Notes under the pieces: generated by a model
Database searches by the model: none
What the model was told of the DNA's origin: nothing
What the model saw: the letters and a program-made list of their open reading frames with translations, nothing else
Program-made: the position numbers and the translations under genes
Assembly (NCBI RefSeq): GCF_000392615.1
Contig: NZ_KB933398.1
Location: forward strand, 527,927 to 591,926
Direction: 5' to 3'
DNA: 64,000 bases
Origin: Lysinibacillus sphaericus OT4b.31
GTDB lineage: Bacteria; Bacillota; Bacilli; Bacillales_A; Planococcaceae
Part shown: positions 27,183 to 36,082 of the stretch, one piece after another
How positions within the stretch are numbered: the first letter of the stretch is position 1
How the letters are laid out: each line of letters starts with the position of its first letter

Positions 27183-28057
27183 TTAAACTGATTTTGATTT
27201 CCAAGCAACGATATCTTTGATAATGAGCGTTACAATAGCAATCACACTCATGAGTGAAGCGACAGCAAAGGCTGCTGAGAATTGATATTCATTGTATAAA
27301 ATTCGATATGGAGTGGCATCGTATTCGTCATACCACGAATATGCCCAGAGACAACGGAGACAGCGCCGAATTCACCAATGGCACGTGCATTACATAAAAT
27401 CAGACCATAAAACAGACCCCATTTTATATTTGGCAGTGTGACATACCAAAATGTTTTAAAGCCATTTGCACCGAGTGAAATAGAGGCCTCTTCTTCAGAT
27501 GTTCCTTGTGCCTGCATAAGTGGAATGAGCTCCCGGGCAACAAAAGGCAAAGTCACAAAAATTGTAGCCAGTACAATACCGGGCAAAGCGAAAACGATTT
27601 TAATGTCATTGGCAAATAACCAATCACCGAACAAGCCTTGCGCACCAAATAATAAAATAAAGACAAGACCTGCAATAACAGGAGACACTGCAAACGGTAA
27701 ATCAACAAGTGTCAGCAGAAGATTTTTGCCTTTAAAATTAAATTTTGTTAGTGCCCAAGCAGCAATTACACCAAAAATCGCATTTAAGGGAACGGCTATT
27801 GCTACGACTATCAGTGTCAGCTTGATGGCAGATAAAGCATCTGCATGCGTGATGGCAGCAAAATAAACATCTGCCCCTTTTTGAAAGGCAGTAATAAAAA
27901 TTGAAACGAGAGGTAACACGATAAACAATGCTAAAAAGGCCAGTGCAATAAATGTCAAACTGTACTGAATAAAACGTGGTTCTTGCAAGGCGGCAGGTTT
28001 TGCAGCGGCCGTATTTTTTTGAGGAGCAACCTGCTCAATTGAAGTAGAATGGTCCAT
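27183..28057 (-). pseudogene. cysW: Sulfate ABC permease CysW, frameshifted near the 3' end
   Basis: Inner-membrane permease subunit. Start ATG 28057 (MDHSTSIEQ) with AGGAGGA. The frame is normal through [25 protein letters not shown], then reads [17 protein letters not shown] and stops at 27248. Adding one base near 27304 (AAAATTCG on plus for AAAATTTCG) restores [24 protein letters not shown] and the stop TAA at 27183, giving 291 aa, the usual CysW length. So about 40 C-terminal residues including the last membrane segment are lost, or the base call is wrong. Confidence 0.8.
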
Positions 28058-28068
28058 TAAAATTCCTC

Positions 28069-28902
28069 CTAATGTACAAAGCGACGATTTGCCAGCCATT
28101 GTATAAGATTAATGGTGAATAATAGGACGAAGGAAGTGACAAGCATTACGACAGCAATAGCAGTAGCACCTGCATAATCATATTGTTCAAGCTTCGTCAT
28201 AATGATTAATGGTGTTATTTCGGTTTTCATCGGCATATTTCCAGCGATAAAAACAACCGATCCATATTCCCCTAATGCACGTGCGAAGGCTAAAGAAAAG
28301 CCTGTTAAAATTGCAGGTACAAGTTCTGGAAAAATAACTTTGCTAAATGTTTGAAGACGTGTTGCACCAAGACTTGCTGAAGCTTCCTCAACTTCTGCAC
28401 TAATATTTTGCAATACCGGTTGCACCGTACGTACAACGAAGGGTAACCCGATAAATGTCAGGGCGATAATAATTCCAAGAGGGGTAAAGGCAATTTTAAA
28501 ATCAAAAAACTGACCAATCCAGCCATTTGGTGCATATAGAGAAGTTAAAGCAATCCCCGCAACAGCGGTCGGTAAGGCAAATGGTAAATCTACTAGTCCG
28601 TCAATAATGCGTTTGAACGGAAAGTGATAGCGTACAAGCACCCAAGCGATAATTGTGCCGAATAAAACATTGAGTAAACCAGCAGCGAGCGCTGTGCCGA
28701 AGCTTAGCTTATAGGAGGCAATGGCACGTGGATTGCTCACGATACTGACAAACTCTGCCCAACTTAAGGACATGGTATGAAAAAAAATCATTGCTAGTGG
28801 CAAGAGAACAAGTAAGCTCACGTATAACATCGTATAACCAAGAGAAAGATGGAAGCCTGGAATTACACGGGCTGGCTTCTTTTTTAATGTTAGGCTATTC
28901 AT
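28069..28902 (-). CDS. cysT: Sulfate ABC permease CysT (CysU)
   Basis: 277-residue permease with six membrane segments. The coupling (EAA) motif reads [30 protein letters not shown]. Blocks [15 protein letters not shown] and [17 protein letters not shown] are typical of CysT. Between sbp (11 nt) and cysW (11 nt) in the sulfate importer operon. Full length. Confidence 0.92.
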   Translation of the reverse strand: MNSLTLKKKPARVIPGFHLSLGYTMLYVSLLVLLPLAMIFFHTMSLSWAEFVSIVSNPRAIASYKLSFGTALAAGLLNVLFGTIIAWVLVRYHFPFKRIIDGLVDLPFALPTAVAGIALTSLYAPNGWIGQFFDFKIAFTPLGIIIALTFIGLPFVVRTVQPVLQNISAEVEEASASLGATRLQTFSKVIFPELVPAILTGFSLAFARALGEYGSVVFIAGNMPMKTEITPLIIMTKLEQYDYAGATAIAVVMLVTSFVLLFTINLIQWLANRRFVH

Positions 28903-28913
28903 GAAAAGCCTCC

Positions 28914-29966
28914 TTATTGTGGCACGTAAATTTCATCGAATGTTCCACCATCTTTAAAATGTGTGGATTGTGCTTTTTCCCACCCGCCAAAGTCTTCAAT
29001 CGAAATGAGTTCAAGGGTAGGGAATTGATCTTGGTATTTGGCAAGTATGTCAGCATTACGTGGACGATAGTAATTTTTAGCTGCAATTTCTTGCCCAATA
29101 TCACTATACAAATGTTTTAAATATGCCTCTGCAACTTCGCGAGTCCCTTTTTTATCTACATTTTTATCGACGATTGCAACAGGTGGCTCTGCTAAAATAC
29201 TTAACGATGGTGTGATGATTTCAAATTCGTCTTTACCTAACTCATTCAACGATAAATAGGCCTCGTTCTCCCAAGCGATTAAGACATCGCCAATTTCACG
29301 TTCAACAAAAGTAGTTGTTGAGCCACGTGCACCAGAATCTAGAACCTCTACATTGCTATAGAGTGCCGTCATAAATTCTTTTACCTTCGCTTCATCATTG
29401 TGATACAGCTTAGCAGCATAAGCCCAAGCGGCTAAGTAATTCCAACGGGCTCCACCGGATGTTTTAGGGTTTGGCGTTATAACGGATACATCGTCTTTCG
29501 TTAGATCTTGCCAATCTTGAATGCCCTTTGGATTCCCTTTACGTACTAAAAAAACAATCGTCGAAGTGTACGGTGTAGAATTACTTTCAAATTCTGTTTG
29601 CCACTCTGTGTTTAGTAACTCACGCGTTTGTGCAATTTCATCAATATCGTAGGCAAGAGCTAGTGTGACTACATCAGCTTCAAGTCCATCAATTACTGCA
29701 CGCCCCTGCTTGCCAGAACCACCATGCGATTGTTGTATCGTCACAACCTGACCCGTTTCATCTTTCCATTTAGCCATAAAATCATTGTTGAATTCTTGAT
29801 AAAGCTCGCGTGTCGGATCATAGGAAACATTTAATAATTCAACAGATTTTTTTGCACCCGCATCATTTGCATCTTGGTCAGAGGGACTATTACTGCACCC
29901 TGTTAACGCCAGTGTTAACGCAGTTAATAGGGTGAACGTTTGAAAAATATGTTGTCTTTTCCTCAT
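28914..29966 (-). CDS. sbp: Sulfate/thiosulfate-binding lipoprotein
   Basis: Solute-binding protein of the sulfate ABC importer. Start ATG 29966 (MRKRQHIF) with AAGGAGAG; lipobox LALTGC gives the lipidated Cys at about residue 22. Sulfate-binding blocks [31 protein letters not shown] and [27 protein letters not shown] are intact. 350 aa. First gene of the minus-strand operon, preceded by the leader element at 30063 and the promoter at 30099-30132. Confidence 0.92.
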   Translation of the reverse strand: MRKRQHIFQTFTLLTALTLALTGCSNSPSDQDANDAGAKKSVELLNVSYDPTRELYQEFNNDFMAKWKDETGQVVTIQQSHGGSGKQGRAVIDGLEADVVTLALAYDIDEIAQTRELLNTEWQTEFESNSTPYTSTIVFLVRKGNPKGIQDWQDLTKDDVSVITPNPKTSGGARWNYLAAWAYAAKLYHNDEAKVKEFMTALYSNVEVLDSGARGSTTTFVEREIGDVLIAWENEAYLSLNELGKDEFEIITPSLSILAEPPVAIVDKNVDKKGTREVAEAYLKHLYSDIGQEIAAKNYYRPRNADILAKYQDQFPTLELISIEDFGGWEKAQSTHFKDGGTFDEIYVPQ

Positions 29967-29996
29967 AAAGTATCTCTCCTTTTTTGTCGAAAAACG

Positions 29997-30067
29997 CAAA
30001 AGACCATCTCTCAAAGTTACAGTAGTAGTTTGAGTAGATGGCCTTCAGATTTTCTGATCAGCTTTTT
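29997..30067 (-). promoter_or_regulatory. Sulfur leader element 3 upstream of sbp: RAT-like hairpin plus terminator
   Basis: On the minus strand: AAAAA, GCT, GA, stem TCAGA-AAA-TCTGA, A, GGC (30067 down to 30041). The GGC starts an imperfect terminator stem GGCCATCT...AGATGGTC (30043-30036 with 30009-30002) that continues as CTCAAA/TTTGAG after a one-base bulge, followed by TTTTGCGTTTTT. The 5-bp stem differs from the other two elements at three positions, each compensated. Confidence 0.7.
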
Positions 30068-30098
30068 ATTTGTTTTGTTTGTCTTCAATCATAGTTAT

Positions 30099-30132
30099 AC
30101 ATTAAGCATATATTTCCTATTAGTCAACAAGG
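30099..30132 (-). promoter_or_regulatory. sbp promoter with 17-bp palindromic operator
   Basis: Minus strand: CCTTGTTGACTAATAGG (30132-30116) covers the -35 TTGACT; 17-bp spacer; -10 TAATGT (30104-30099). 15 of 17 positions equal the sequence over the cysH -35 box at 30407. Predicted start point about 25 nt before the leader element. Confidence 0.65.
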
Positions 30133-30289
30133 AATTATAAAAATAAAAAGTGATTTAAAATTGATGAATTATTGGCAAGCACAATAATAATCGTTAATTG
30201 TTTAATTGGAGTAATAATTCGATTGGTTTTTAATTTCATAAAGTATTATACATTCTTAATTTGTAATTATTTGGGCATAAAGGTTAAAG

Positions 30290-30306
30290 AAGTGAGGTGA
30301 TATGTA
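30290..30306 (+). other. Strong ribosome binding site with immediate start-stop
   Basis: AAGTGAGGTGAT is followed by ATGTAG, a start codon directly followed by a stop; the same frame then runs 24 codons (MNKIFVNLLVGTSYKNEKD at its end) to a TAG at 30378. Probably the broken start of a small gene. The rest of 30133-30400 is AT-rich and empty. Confidence 0.35.
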
Positions 30307-30406
30307 GCAAAAGACAGCTATCATGAATAAAATATTCGTAAACTTATTAGTTGGTACATCGTATAAGAACGAAAAGGATTAGAATGCTTTAATTTTTTTT
30401 AGAAAA

Positions 30407-30441
30407 CCTAGTTGACTACTAGGTGAAATATAGTATATATT
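30407..30441 (+). promoter_or_regulatory. cysH operon promoter with palindromic operator
   Basis: CCTAGTTGACTACTAGG (30407-30423), a 6+6 palindrome, covers the -35 TTGACT (30412-30417). TATATT at 30436-30441 (18-bp spacer) or TATATA at 30434 is the -10. Candidate site for a sulfur repressor such as CymR; the protein is not in the window. Confidence 0.65.
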
Positions 30442-30500
30442 GGATTATATTAAATGTGATCGTTGTATGAGGTGTAGATGACCAGTACACAATCACCAAT

Positions 30501-30580
30501 AAAAGCTGGCTAGTCAAACTAGAGGCGTTTTAACGTAGGCAAGTAGTATTTTTGTGCCTGTTGTTAGAACGCCTTTTTTT
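30501..30580 (+). promoter_or_regulatory. Sulfur leader element 2 upstream of cysH: RAT-like hairpin plus terminator
   Basis: AAAA, GCT (30505-30507), GG, stem CTAGT-CAA-ACTAG (30510-30522), A, GGC (30524-30526). GGC opens the terminator stem GGCGTT/AACGCC (30524-30529 with 30568-30573) followed by seven T. Downstream, 30581-30792, is an untranslated stretch with a second small hairpin ATTACGCC/GGCGTAAT (30753-30770) just before the cysH binding site. Confidence 0.75.
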
Positions 30581-30792
30581 ATGTTGATTTAGCAGGCGTT
30601 CAGTTGCTAACTGGTAATAAGAAAAGCTTTGGCTAAGTAAGTCGTTCGGTGGTTTTACTGAAATATTCCATATCGTGTAGGCCAAAGTACAGTTTAAATT
30701 TGTACATATGTTTTTCTGCACGAAAAGGAATGAAGACAAGGCGACTGGTATCATTACGCCGTGGCGTAATTGATTTTTATGAGGGGGATTAC

Positions 30793-31494
30793 ATGTTAAC
30801 GTATGTAACTTGGCAAGAGCCAACGATAGTCTTTGAACAGGATGAGACATATAAGGCAGCACTTGAAGTTTTACGCTGGAGTTATGGAGAATATGGTGAG
30901 GAAATCGTCTATGCCTGCAGCTTTGGCATTGAAGGGATTGTCCTAATTGACCTCATCTCAAAGGTAAAACCAAACGCAACAATTGTCTTTTTAGACACAG
31001 ATGTTCATTTTAAGGAAACATATGAAACGATTAATCGAGTAAAGGAAAAATATCCACAGCTCAATATTATTTTAAAAAAATCGGCACTTACACTTGAGGA
31101 ACAGGCACAACAATTTGGTCATGAATTATGGAAGACAAATCCAAACAAATGTTGTGAAATTCGCAAAATGCTACCTTTAAATGAGGCGCTATCAGGTGCA
31201 AAGGCTTGGATTTCAGGATTACGTCGTGAGCAATCTCCAACGCGAATGAACACCAACTTCATTAATCGAGATGAAAAATTTAAGTCAATTAAAATTTGCC
31301 CGCTTATTCATTGGACCTGGAAGGATGTATGGCGTTACGTGTCAAAGCATAATTTGCCGTACAACCCATTGCATGACAAAGGCTATCCAAGCATTGGCTG
31401 TGAACATTGTACACAACCAGCATTTAATATGGATGATTTACGTTCAGGCAGATGGCAAGGATTTGGTAAAAATGAGTGTGGGTTACACGGATAA
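30793..31494 (+). CDS. cysH: APS/PAPS reductase
   Basis: Phosphoadenylyl-/adenylyl-sulfate reductase producing sulfite, 233 aa. Start ATG 30793 ([10 protein letters not shown]) follows GAGGGGG. The P-loop-like ACSFGIEG and [11 protein letters not shown] are present, as are the Cys pairs NKCCEIRK and CEHCTQPA that bind a [4Fe-4S] cluster, the type accepting APS (and in Bacillus also PAPS). Catalytic Cys in NECGLHG at the C-terminus. First gene of cysH-cysP-sat-cysC. Confidence 0.93.
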   Translation: MLTYVTWQEPTIVFEQDETYKAALEVLRWSYGEYGEEIVYACSFGIEGIVLIDLISKVKPNATIVFLDTDVHFKETYETINRVKEKYPQLNIILKKSALTLEEQAQQFGHELWKTNPNKCCEIRKMLPLNEALSGAKAWISGLRREQSPTRMNTNFINRDEKFKSIKICPLIHWTWKDVWRYVSKHNLPYNPLHDKGYPSIGCEHCTQPAFNMDDLRSGRWQGFGKNECGLHG

Positions 31495-31506
31495 GGGAGT
31501 GTTGCC

Positions 31507-32571
31507 ATGCTAGAATACATTGCTATTTTCATAGGTTTATTTTTTGCTATGAATATTGGAGCAAGTGGTGCTGCTGCATCGATGGGAGTTGCTTACGGAG
31601 CAGGTGCCATTAAAAAGGCCTGGCAAGCACTGTTGATTTGTGCAGTAGGTGTTTTTGCTGGAGCGGTACTTGGTGGTGGTGAAGTAGTCAAGACGATAAG
31701 TTCAGGCATTATGCCACAAGAGTATATTACCGTAAATATCGTTATGATTATTTTAATAGCTGCGACGAGTTCTTTATTTCTTGCTAATCTTTTAGGTATT
31801 CCGTTATCGACAAGTGAAGTAACGGTTGGTGCCGTTGTAGGTGTAGGCATTGCCTACAAAGTGCTCTACATTAAATCTTTGCTAATCATCATGTCTTTTT
31901 GGGTGCTCGTGCCGTTCATAGCATTTATCAGTGCGCTTTTCTTTGGAAAATTACTTTATAAATTAAAAAACAGAGGTTATTTAAAAGACCGCCCCATACT
32001 CACGGTTTTGTTAGTGTTCGCGGGATTTTTCGAAGCCTTTTCAGCAGGCATGAATAATGTCGCCAATGCAGTTGGTCCAATTGTTGGCGCTGGCATAATG
32101 ACTGTAACAAATGGCATTTGGCTTGGCGGGGCCTTTGTAGCCCTAGGTGCGATGCTTCTCGGCAAGCGGGTTCTCGAAACAAACGGGAAAAAAATTGTGC
32201 GCTTTGAAAAAGCAGAGGGAATTGTCATTTCAACTACTGGTGCAGTGCTAGTAGGCATAAGCTCCGTGTTTGGGCTTCCAGTCCCATTAACACAAGTAAC
32301 ATCCTCCTCTATTATTGGAATGGCTATGGCTAAAAATGGAAAACAAATTTTCCATAAGCATATTGTGAAAAAAATTATTCGTATTTGGATTGTATCACCA
32401 ATCTTTTCATTGGTGATTTCTTATAGCCTTGTCCAACTCTTTATGGAGAAAGATTTATATGCCATCGTCTTAATGGGAAGCACAATTGTTGGAACACTTG
32501 GTGCAATAAGCTTAATGCGTACAGTGCGTGAGGAAGAACGCACCATATACGATGCTGGTGAAGGAATTTAA
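31507..32571 (+). CDS. cysP: Sulfate permease CysP, PiT family
   Basis: Secondary sulfate transporter of the inorganic phosphate transporter family, as in the B. subtilis cysH operon. Two PiT repeats: NIGASGAAASMGVAYGAGAI near the N-terminus and GMNNVANAVGPIVGAGI near residue 180, with about 10-11 membrane segments. 354 aa, 12 nt after cysH, SD AAGGGAG. This is a second route for sulfate beside the ABC importer, whose cysW is damaged here. Confidence 0.9.
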   Translation: MLEYIAIFIGLFFAMNIGASGAAASMGVAYGAGAIKKAWQALLICAVGVFAGAVLGGGEVVKTISSGIMPQEYITVNIVMIILIAATSSLFLANLLGIPLSTSEVTVGAVVGVGIAYKVLYIKSLLIIMSFWVLVPFIAFISALFFGKLLYKLKNRGYLKDRPILTVLLVFAGFFEAFSAGMNNVANAVGPIVGAGIMTVTNGIWLGGAFVALGAMLLGKRVLETNGKKIVRFEKAEGIVISTTGAVLVGISSVFGLPVPLTQVTSSSIIGMAMAKNGKQIFHKHIVKKIIRIWIVSPIFSLVISYSLVQLFMEKDLYAIVLMGSTIVGTLGAISLMRTVREEERTIYDAGEGI

Positions 32572-32612
32572 TATAAAACTAAGTATTTTAATTGATATAG
32601 GAGGAAATTTAC

Positions 32613-33752
32613 ATGAGTTTACAACCACATGGCGGTATTTTAGTGCAAGCCTATCATCCAGATAAGTCTATTACACACATCAAGAAAGAAATTGAAATTG
32701 ATGCGATGGCACTAAGTGATCTAGAGCTGATTGCAATTGGTGGTTACAGTCCAATTGATGGTTTTTTTACAAAGGAAGATTATGAATCTGTTATAGAAAA
32801 CACACGATTAGCCTCTGGTATTGTTTGGAGTATACCTATTACGCTACCCATTACAAAAGAAAATTCTACAAGCCTGCAAGTGGGGGATGAGGTGAAGCTC
32901 GTACATGCTGGTGAGCCTTATGGTGTCATTGTGGTTGCTGATATTTATGAGCCAGATAAACACAAAGAAGCGTTACTAGTTTATGGTACAAAGGATTTAG
33001 AGCATCCTGGAGTTAAAAAATTACATGAGCGTCCAAGTATTTATATTGGCGGTAAGATTACATTAATAAAACGACTAGAGGAAAAATTCCAGGCCTACTC
33101 ATTTGACCCAATTGAAACACGTCAGCTATTTGCAGAGAAGGGATGGCAAACAATTGTCGGCTTCCAAACACGGAATCCTGTACATCGTGCGCATGAGTAC
33201 ATTCAAAAGGCTGCGTTAGAAACAATCGATGGTTTATTTTTAAATCCATTAGTAGGTGAAACAAAATCAGATGATGTATCTGCTGCCATTCGCATGGAAA
33301 GCTATGAGGTCTTATTAAAGAATTATTACCCAGAGCACCGTGTACAACTAGGCGTATTCCCAGCAGCTATGCGCTATGCAGGCCCGAAAGAAGCTATTTT
33401 CCATGCACTTGTACGTAAAAATTACGGTTGCACGCATTTTATTGTCGGACGTGACCATGCTGGTGTTGGAGATTACTACGGCACATATGACGCACAAAAA
33501 ATCTTCGAACAATTCTCAGGGACTGAACTAGGAATTGTCCCACTAAAGTTCGAACACAGCTTTTATTGCAGTAAATGTGAGGGGATGGCAACAACGAAAA
33601 CATGTCCACACGATAGCACTTGTCATGTGATATTATCGGGCACGAAGGTACGTGAAATGCTACGCAATGGCGAGGTTCCTCCAAGTACATTTAGTCGAGC
33701 AGAGGTTGTAGAGGTGCTAATTAGAGGAATGCGTAGGGAGGTACTAAATTGA
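32613..33752 (+). CDS. sat: Sulfate adenylyltransferase
   Basis: ATP sulfurylase forming APS. Motifs [15 protein letters not shown] (ATP/sulfate binding), [17 protein letters not shown] and the C-terminal Cys-rich loop [16 protein letters not shown] are present. 379 aa, typical of the monofunctional bacterial/archaeal type. SD AGGAGG precedes ATG 32613. Its stop overlaps the cysC start. Confidence 0.94.
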   Translation: MSLQPHGGILVQAYHPDKSITHIKKEIEIDAMALSDLELIAIGGYSPIDGFFTKEDYESVIENTRLASGIVWSIPITLPITKENSTSLQVGDEVKLVHAGEPYGVIVVADIYEPDKHKEALLVYGTKDLEHPGVKKLHERPSIYIGGKITLIKRLEEKFQAYSFDPIETRQLFAEKGWQTIVGFQTRNPVHRAHEYIQKAALETIDGLFLNPLVGETKSDDVSAAIRMESYEVLLKNYYPEHRVQLGVFPAAMRYAGPKEAIFHALVRKNYGCTHFIVGRDHAGVGDYYGTYDAQKIFEQFSGTELGIVPLKFEHSFYCSKCEGMATTKTCPHDSTCHVILSGTKVREMLRNGEVPPSTFSRAEVVEVLIRGMRREVLN

Positions 33753-34342
33753 GTACAAATATCGTTTGGCATGAGTCATCTATTACAAAACAAGAGCGTC
33801 GTACACGAAATAAACATCATAGCTTTATTTTATGGTTTACAGGCCTATCTGCTTCAGGGAAATCATCCGTTGCGAATGCTTTTGCACGCACATTGTTTGA
33901 AAGAGGCCATCAAGCTTTTGTATTAGATGGCGACAATGTGCGTCATGGTTTAAATAATGATTTAGGCTTTGGTGAAGCACATCGCAAAGAAAATATTCGA
34001 CGTATCGGAGAAGTCTCTAAACTCTTTGTGGAGAGCGGACAAATAGTTTTGACGGCCTTTATTTCACCGTACCGAGCAGATCGTCAAATTGTCCGTGATT
34101 TGGTGGAAGAGGGGGAATTTTTAGAGGTTTATGTAAAATGCTCCGTGGAAACATGCGAAAAGCGTGATCCGAAAGGTCTTTATAAAAAAGCCCGCAATGC
34201 GGAAATCACAAATTTTACTGGCATTAGTGCACCATATGAAGAACCAGAACAACCAGAAGTTATTTTAGATACCGAGCAACATTCGATTGAGGAATGTGTA
34301 GAGCAGCTAACCACGTTTTTAACAAAAAAAGGATATATCTAA
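33749..34342 (+). CDS. cysC: Adenylyl-sulfate kinase
   Basis: APS kinase forming PAPS. Walker [15 protein letters not shown] (about residues 32-45), [16 protein letters not shown] and the lid region [17 protein letters not shown] ([13 protein letters not shown]) are present. 197 aa. Start TTG 33749 overlaps the sat stop (TTGA), SD GGGAGG. Last gene of the cysH operon. Confidence 0.93.
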   Translation: MSTNIVWHESSITKQERRTRNKHHSFILWFTGLSASGKSSVANAFARTLFERGHQAFVLDGDNVRHGLNNDLGFGEAHRKENIRRIGEVSKLFVESGQIVLTAFISPYRADRQIVRDLVEEGEFLEVYVKCSVETCEKRDPKGLYKKARNAEITNFTGISAPYEEPEQPEVILDTEQHSIEECVEQLTTFLTKKGYI

Positions 34343-34347
34343 ATCAT

Positions 34348-34391
34348 TGAAACGACAATACGTTGCTTAAGAGCAATGTGTTATTGTTTCA
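34348..34391 (+). terminator. Long hairpin after cysC
   Basis: 20-position stem (34348-34367 with 34372-34391), one mismatch and three G-T pairs. It has no T run of its own but abuts the next hairpin (34391-34439), which has. Confidence 0.6.
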
Positions 34392-34592
34392 GACTGTAGA
34401 CAAACTCGAAAAAATATCGGGTAGCCTATAGTCTTTTTTCTTTCACAACATATTTAGATAAAACCGTTGATTTCCACTAGGGGCGGGCGCTTTCCGCGGG
34501 CTGAGTCGAGCTGCTTCCCTCGCTTTGCTCAGTCCAGGATCTCGACTTTCCCGCTTTTCCGGCACGAGTCACCTCCTTTGTTCCAATCAACT
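34391..34592 (-). repeat. Composite intergenic repeat, copy C, with terminator for the cysH operon
   Basis: Hairpin AGACTGTAG...CTATAGTCT (34391-34434) followed by TTTTTT on the plus strand, 25-nt spacer, then the body 34463-34592, which on the minus strand starts GTTGATTGGA and ends GGAAATCAACGG. Opposite orientation to copies B and F. It serves as terminator for cysC. Confidence 0.75.
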
Positions 34593-34658
34593 TCTACATT
34601 TAGAACTCAATCTAAAGTGTTGATTGCAAGTGAACTTTTGAGGTGATGCTATGATGCT

Positions 34659-34846
34659 TATGACATCAAACAAATCTATGCGAAGCGCAAAGAAACAATT
34701 GAACGTGTCTTTGCGGATTTGCAGGAAAAGCATGGTATGTGATGCACAACCTTAAGAGGTCTTAAAAAATTGCCATGCAGGCGATACTTACTTCTGCTGC
34801 CATGAATTTGAAGAAGTTTGCTACTTGGACACGGCAAGCCACTTAA
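34659..34846 (+). pseudogene. IS1182-family transposase remnant (C-terminal part)
   Basis: Reads YDIKQIYAKRKETIERVFAD, LQEKHGM, a TGA stop, TTLRGLKKL, a one-base deletion near 34772, then MQAILTSAAMNLKKFATWTR and a stop: the C-terminus of IS1182 transposases with two lesions. It lies 66 bp from copy C. No gene remains in 34343-34968. Confidence 0.75.
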
Positions 34847-34894
34847 TAAGTTCAAGGTTGGTAGGGGAATGCCATTTTCTAAACATAAAAAAAT

Positions 34895-34935
34895 GACAAA
34901 AGATATCGAGGGTGAACTTCTCGATGTCTTTTGTC
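34895..34935. terminator. Bidirectional terminator at the end of the mrp operon
   Basis: 16-bp stem with one mismatch (34895-34910 with 34920-34935). Minus-strand T run of seven beyond 34895 serves mrpG; TTTTT on plus. Confidence 0.8.
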
Positions 34936-34968
34936 GTTTTTATGTTGAAATACATAAATGGAATAGCT

Positions 34969-35337
34969 TTATTTAATTCCTTGCTCCTTTTTCATTTTGT
35001 CAATTTCAGCAGCAAGGTCGTCACGTACTGTTCCTTTCCAAGGCTTGACACCTGCAATATAAGAGGAACGGGTCATAATATGTCCACCAACTGGACCTGT
35101 GATGAATAGAAACAAAATACCTAATAAAATACGAGGATTAAAATGATCTTCGATTAGCCAAAAGTGAAAGAAGACACCAATTAGCACACACATGACACCT
35201 AGCGTTGCACTTTTAGAAGCTGCATGTGCACGTGTGTACAAATCAGGTAATCGAATAAGACCGATGGCGGTAACGACGATAAATAGTACCCCAACAGAAA
35301 TGAACAAGATAACTAAACTATTAGCGAGAATTGTCAC
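34969..35337 (-). CDS. mrpG: Mrp Na+/H+ antiporter subunit G
   Basis: 122 aa, three membrane segments; RLPDLYTRAHAASKSATLGV is the MnhG/PhaG signature. Start GTG 35337 overlaps the end of mrpF by 17 nt. Last gene of the seven-gene operon, followed by the 34895 terminator. Confidence 0.92.
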   Translation of the reverse strand: MTILANSLVILFISVGVLFIVVTAIGLIRLPDLYTRAHAASKSATLGVMCVLIGVFFHFWLIEDHFNPRILLGILFLFITGPVGGHIMTRSSYIAGVKPWKGTVRDDLAAEIDKMKKEQGIK

Positions 35338-35602
35338 GTTTAATGATATCTCCTTTCTCTATGAATTTAGAGAAAGCAACTGTACCGATGAACGATAAAA
35401 TCGCTATCAATAATACAATCTCAAGGAAGAAGCTCGTTTCGACCAATACTGAAAACAGGCCGATTAACGAAATAAGTGACACACCTAGTGAATCCAGTGC
35501 TACGACACGATCAGATGCGGAAGGCCCCTTAACCATACGATAAATCACTGCGATCATTGATAAGCAAATCACTACAACTGAAGCAATAATAAACGTCATC
35601 AT
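35321..35602 (-). CDS. mrpF: Mrp Na+/H+ antiporter subunit F
   Basis: 93 aa, three membrane segments. The conserved RMVKGPSASDRVVALDSLGV block of MnhF/PhaF is present. It overlaps mrpE by 4 nt and mrpG by 17 nt, consistent with coupled translation of a complex assembled in fixed proportions. Confidence 0.92.
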   Translation of the reverse strand: MMTFIIASVVVICLSMIAVIYRMVKGPSASDRVVALDSLGVSLISLIGLFSVLVETSFFLEIVLLIAILSFIGTVAFSKFIEKGDIIKRDNSR

Positions 35603-36078
35603 GATTTACTCACCTCCAAAATCGCTTTTTCAAATGAATCTCGAATGGCTGCAATGGCATCATCGACATCACTAATATCAATCGCATGCACATACAAGGT
35701 TTTTGCATCGTCCGACACATGTACTACTACTGTCCCCGGTGTTAATGTAATAAGACTTGATAATAGAGTAATTTCCCAGTCTTCTCTTAAAACAGTAGGG
35801 TAAGCAAAGAATGCAGGTTGCATATCAAGTTTTGGCTTTAAGACAACTTGTAGTACTTGGATATTTGCTAATATTAACTCTTTTAGAAAAAGGACAGTGA
35901 GCTTAATAATTGCCCATATTCGGACAACATATAGTCGCGACGAAAAAAATCTTCGCATGATGACAAGTAATATAATGCCGAGTATGAATCCAACAATAAA
36001 GCCGGTTGCTGTGTAATTAGATGACAGGAACATCCAAACGAAGGCAAGAGCAAAGTTTAAGATGATTTGAAATGCCAT
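35599..36078 (-). CDS. mrpE: Mrp Na+/H+ antiporter subunit E
   Basis: 159 aa. N-terminal membrane segments and the conserved SSLITLTPGTVVVHVSDD block of MnhE/PhaE. Four nt gap from mrpD. The C-terminal third is soluble and ends acidic. Needed for stable assembly in B. subtilis; role inferred from the family. Confidence 0.92.
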   Translation of the reverse strand: MAFQIILNFALAFVWMFLSSNYTATGFIVGFILGIILLVIMRRFFSSRLYVVRIWAIIKLTVLFLKELILANIQVLQVVLKPKLDMQPAFFAYPTVLREDWEITLLSSLITLTPGTVVVHVSDDAKTLYVHAIDISDVDDAIAAIRDSFEKAILEVSKS

Positions 36079-36082
36079 AGCT

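Noticed and set aside
30133..30792. S-box (SAM-I) riboswitch before cysH, as in B. subtilis
   Set aside because: No core motifs of the S-box are present anywhere in the leader; the terminator is preceded only by the 22-nt hairpin element.
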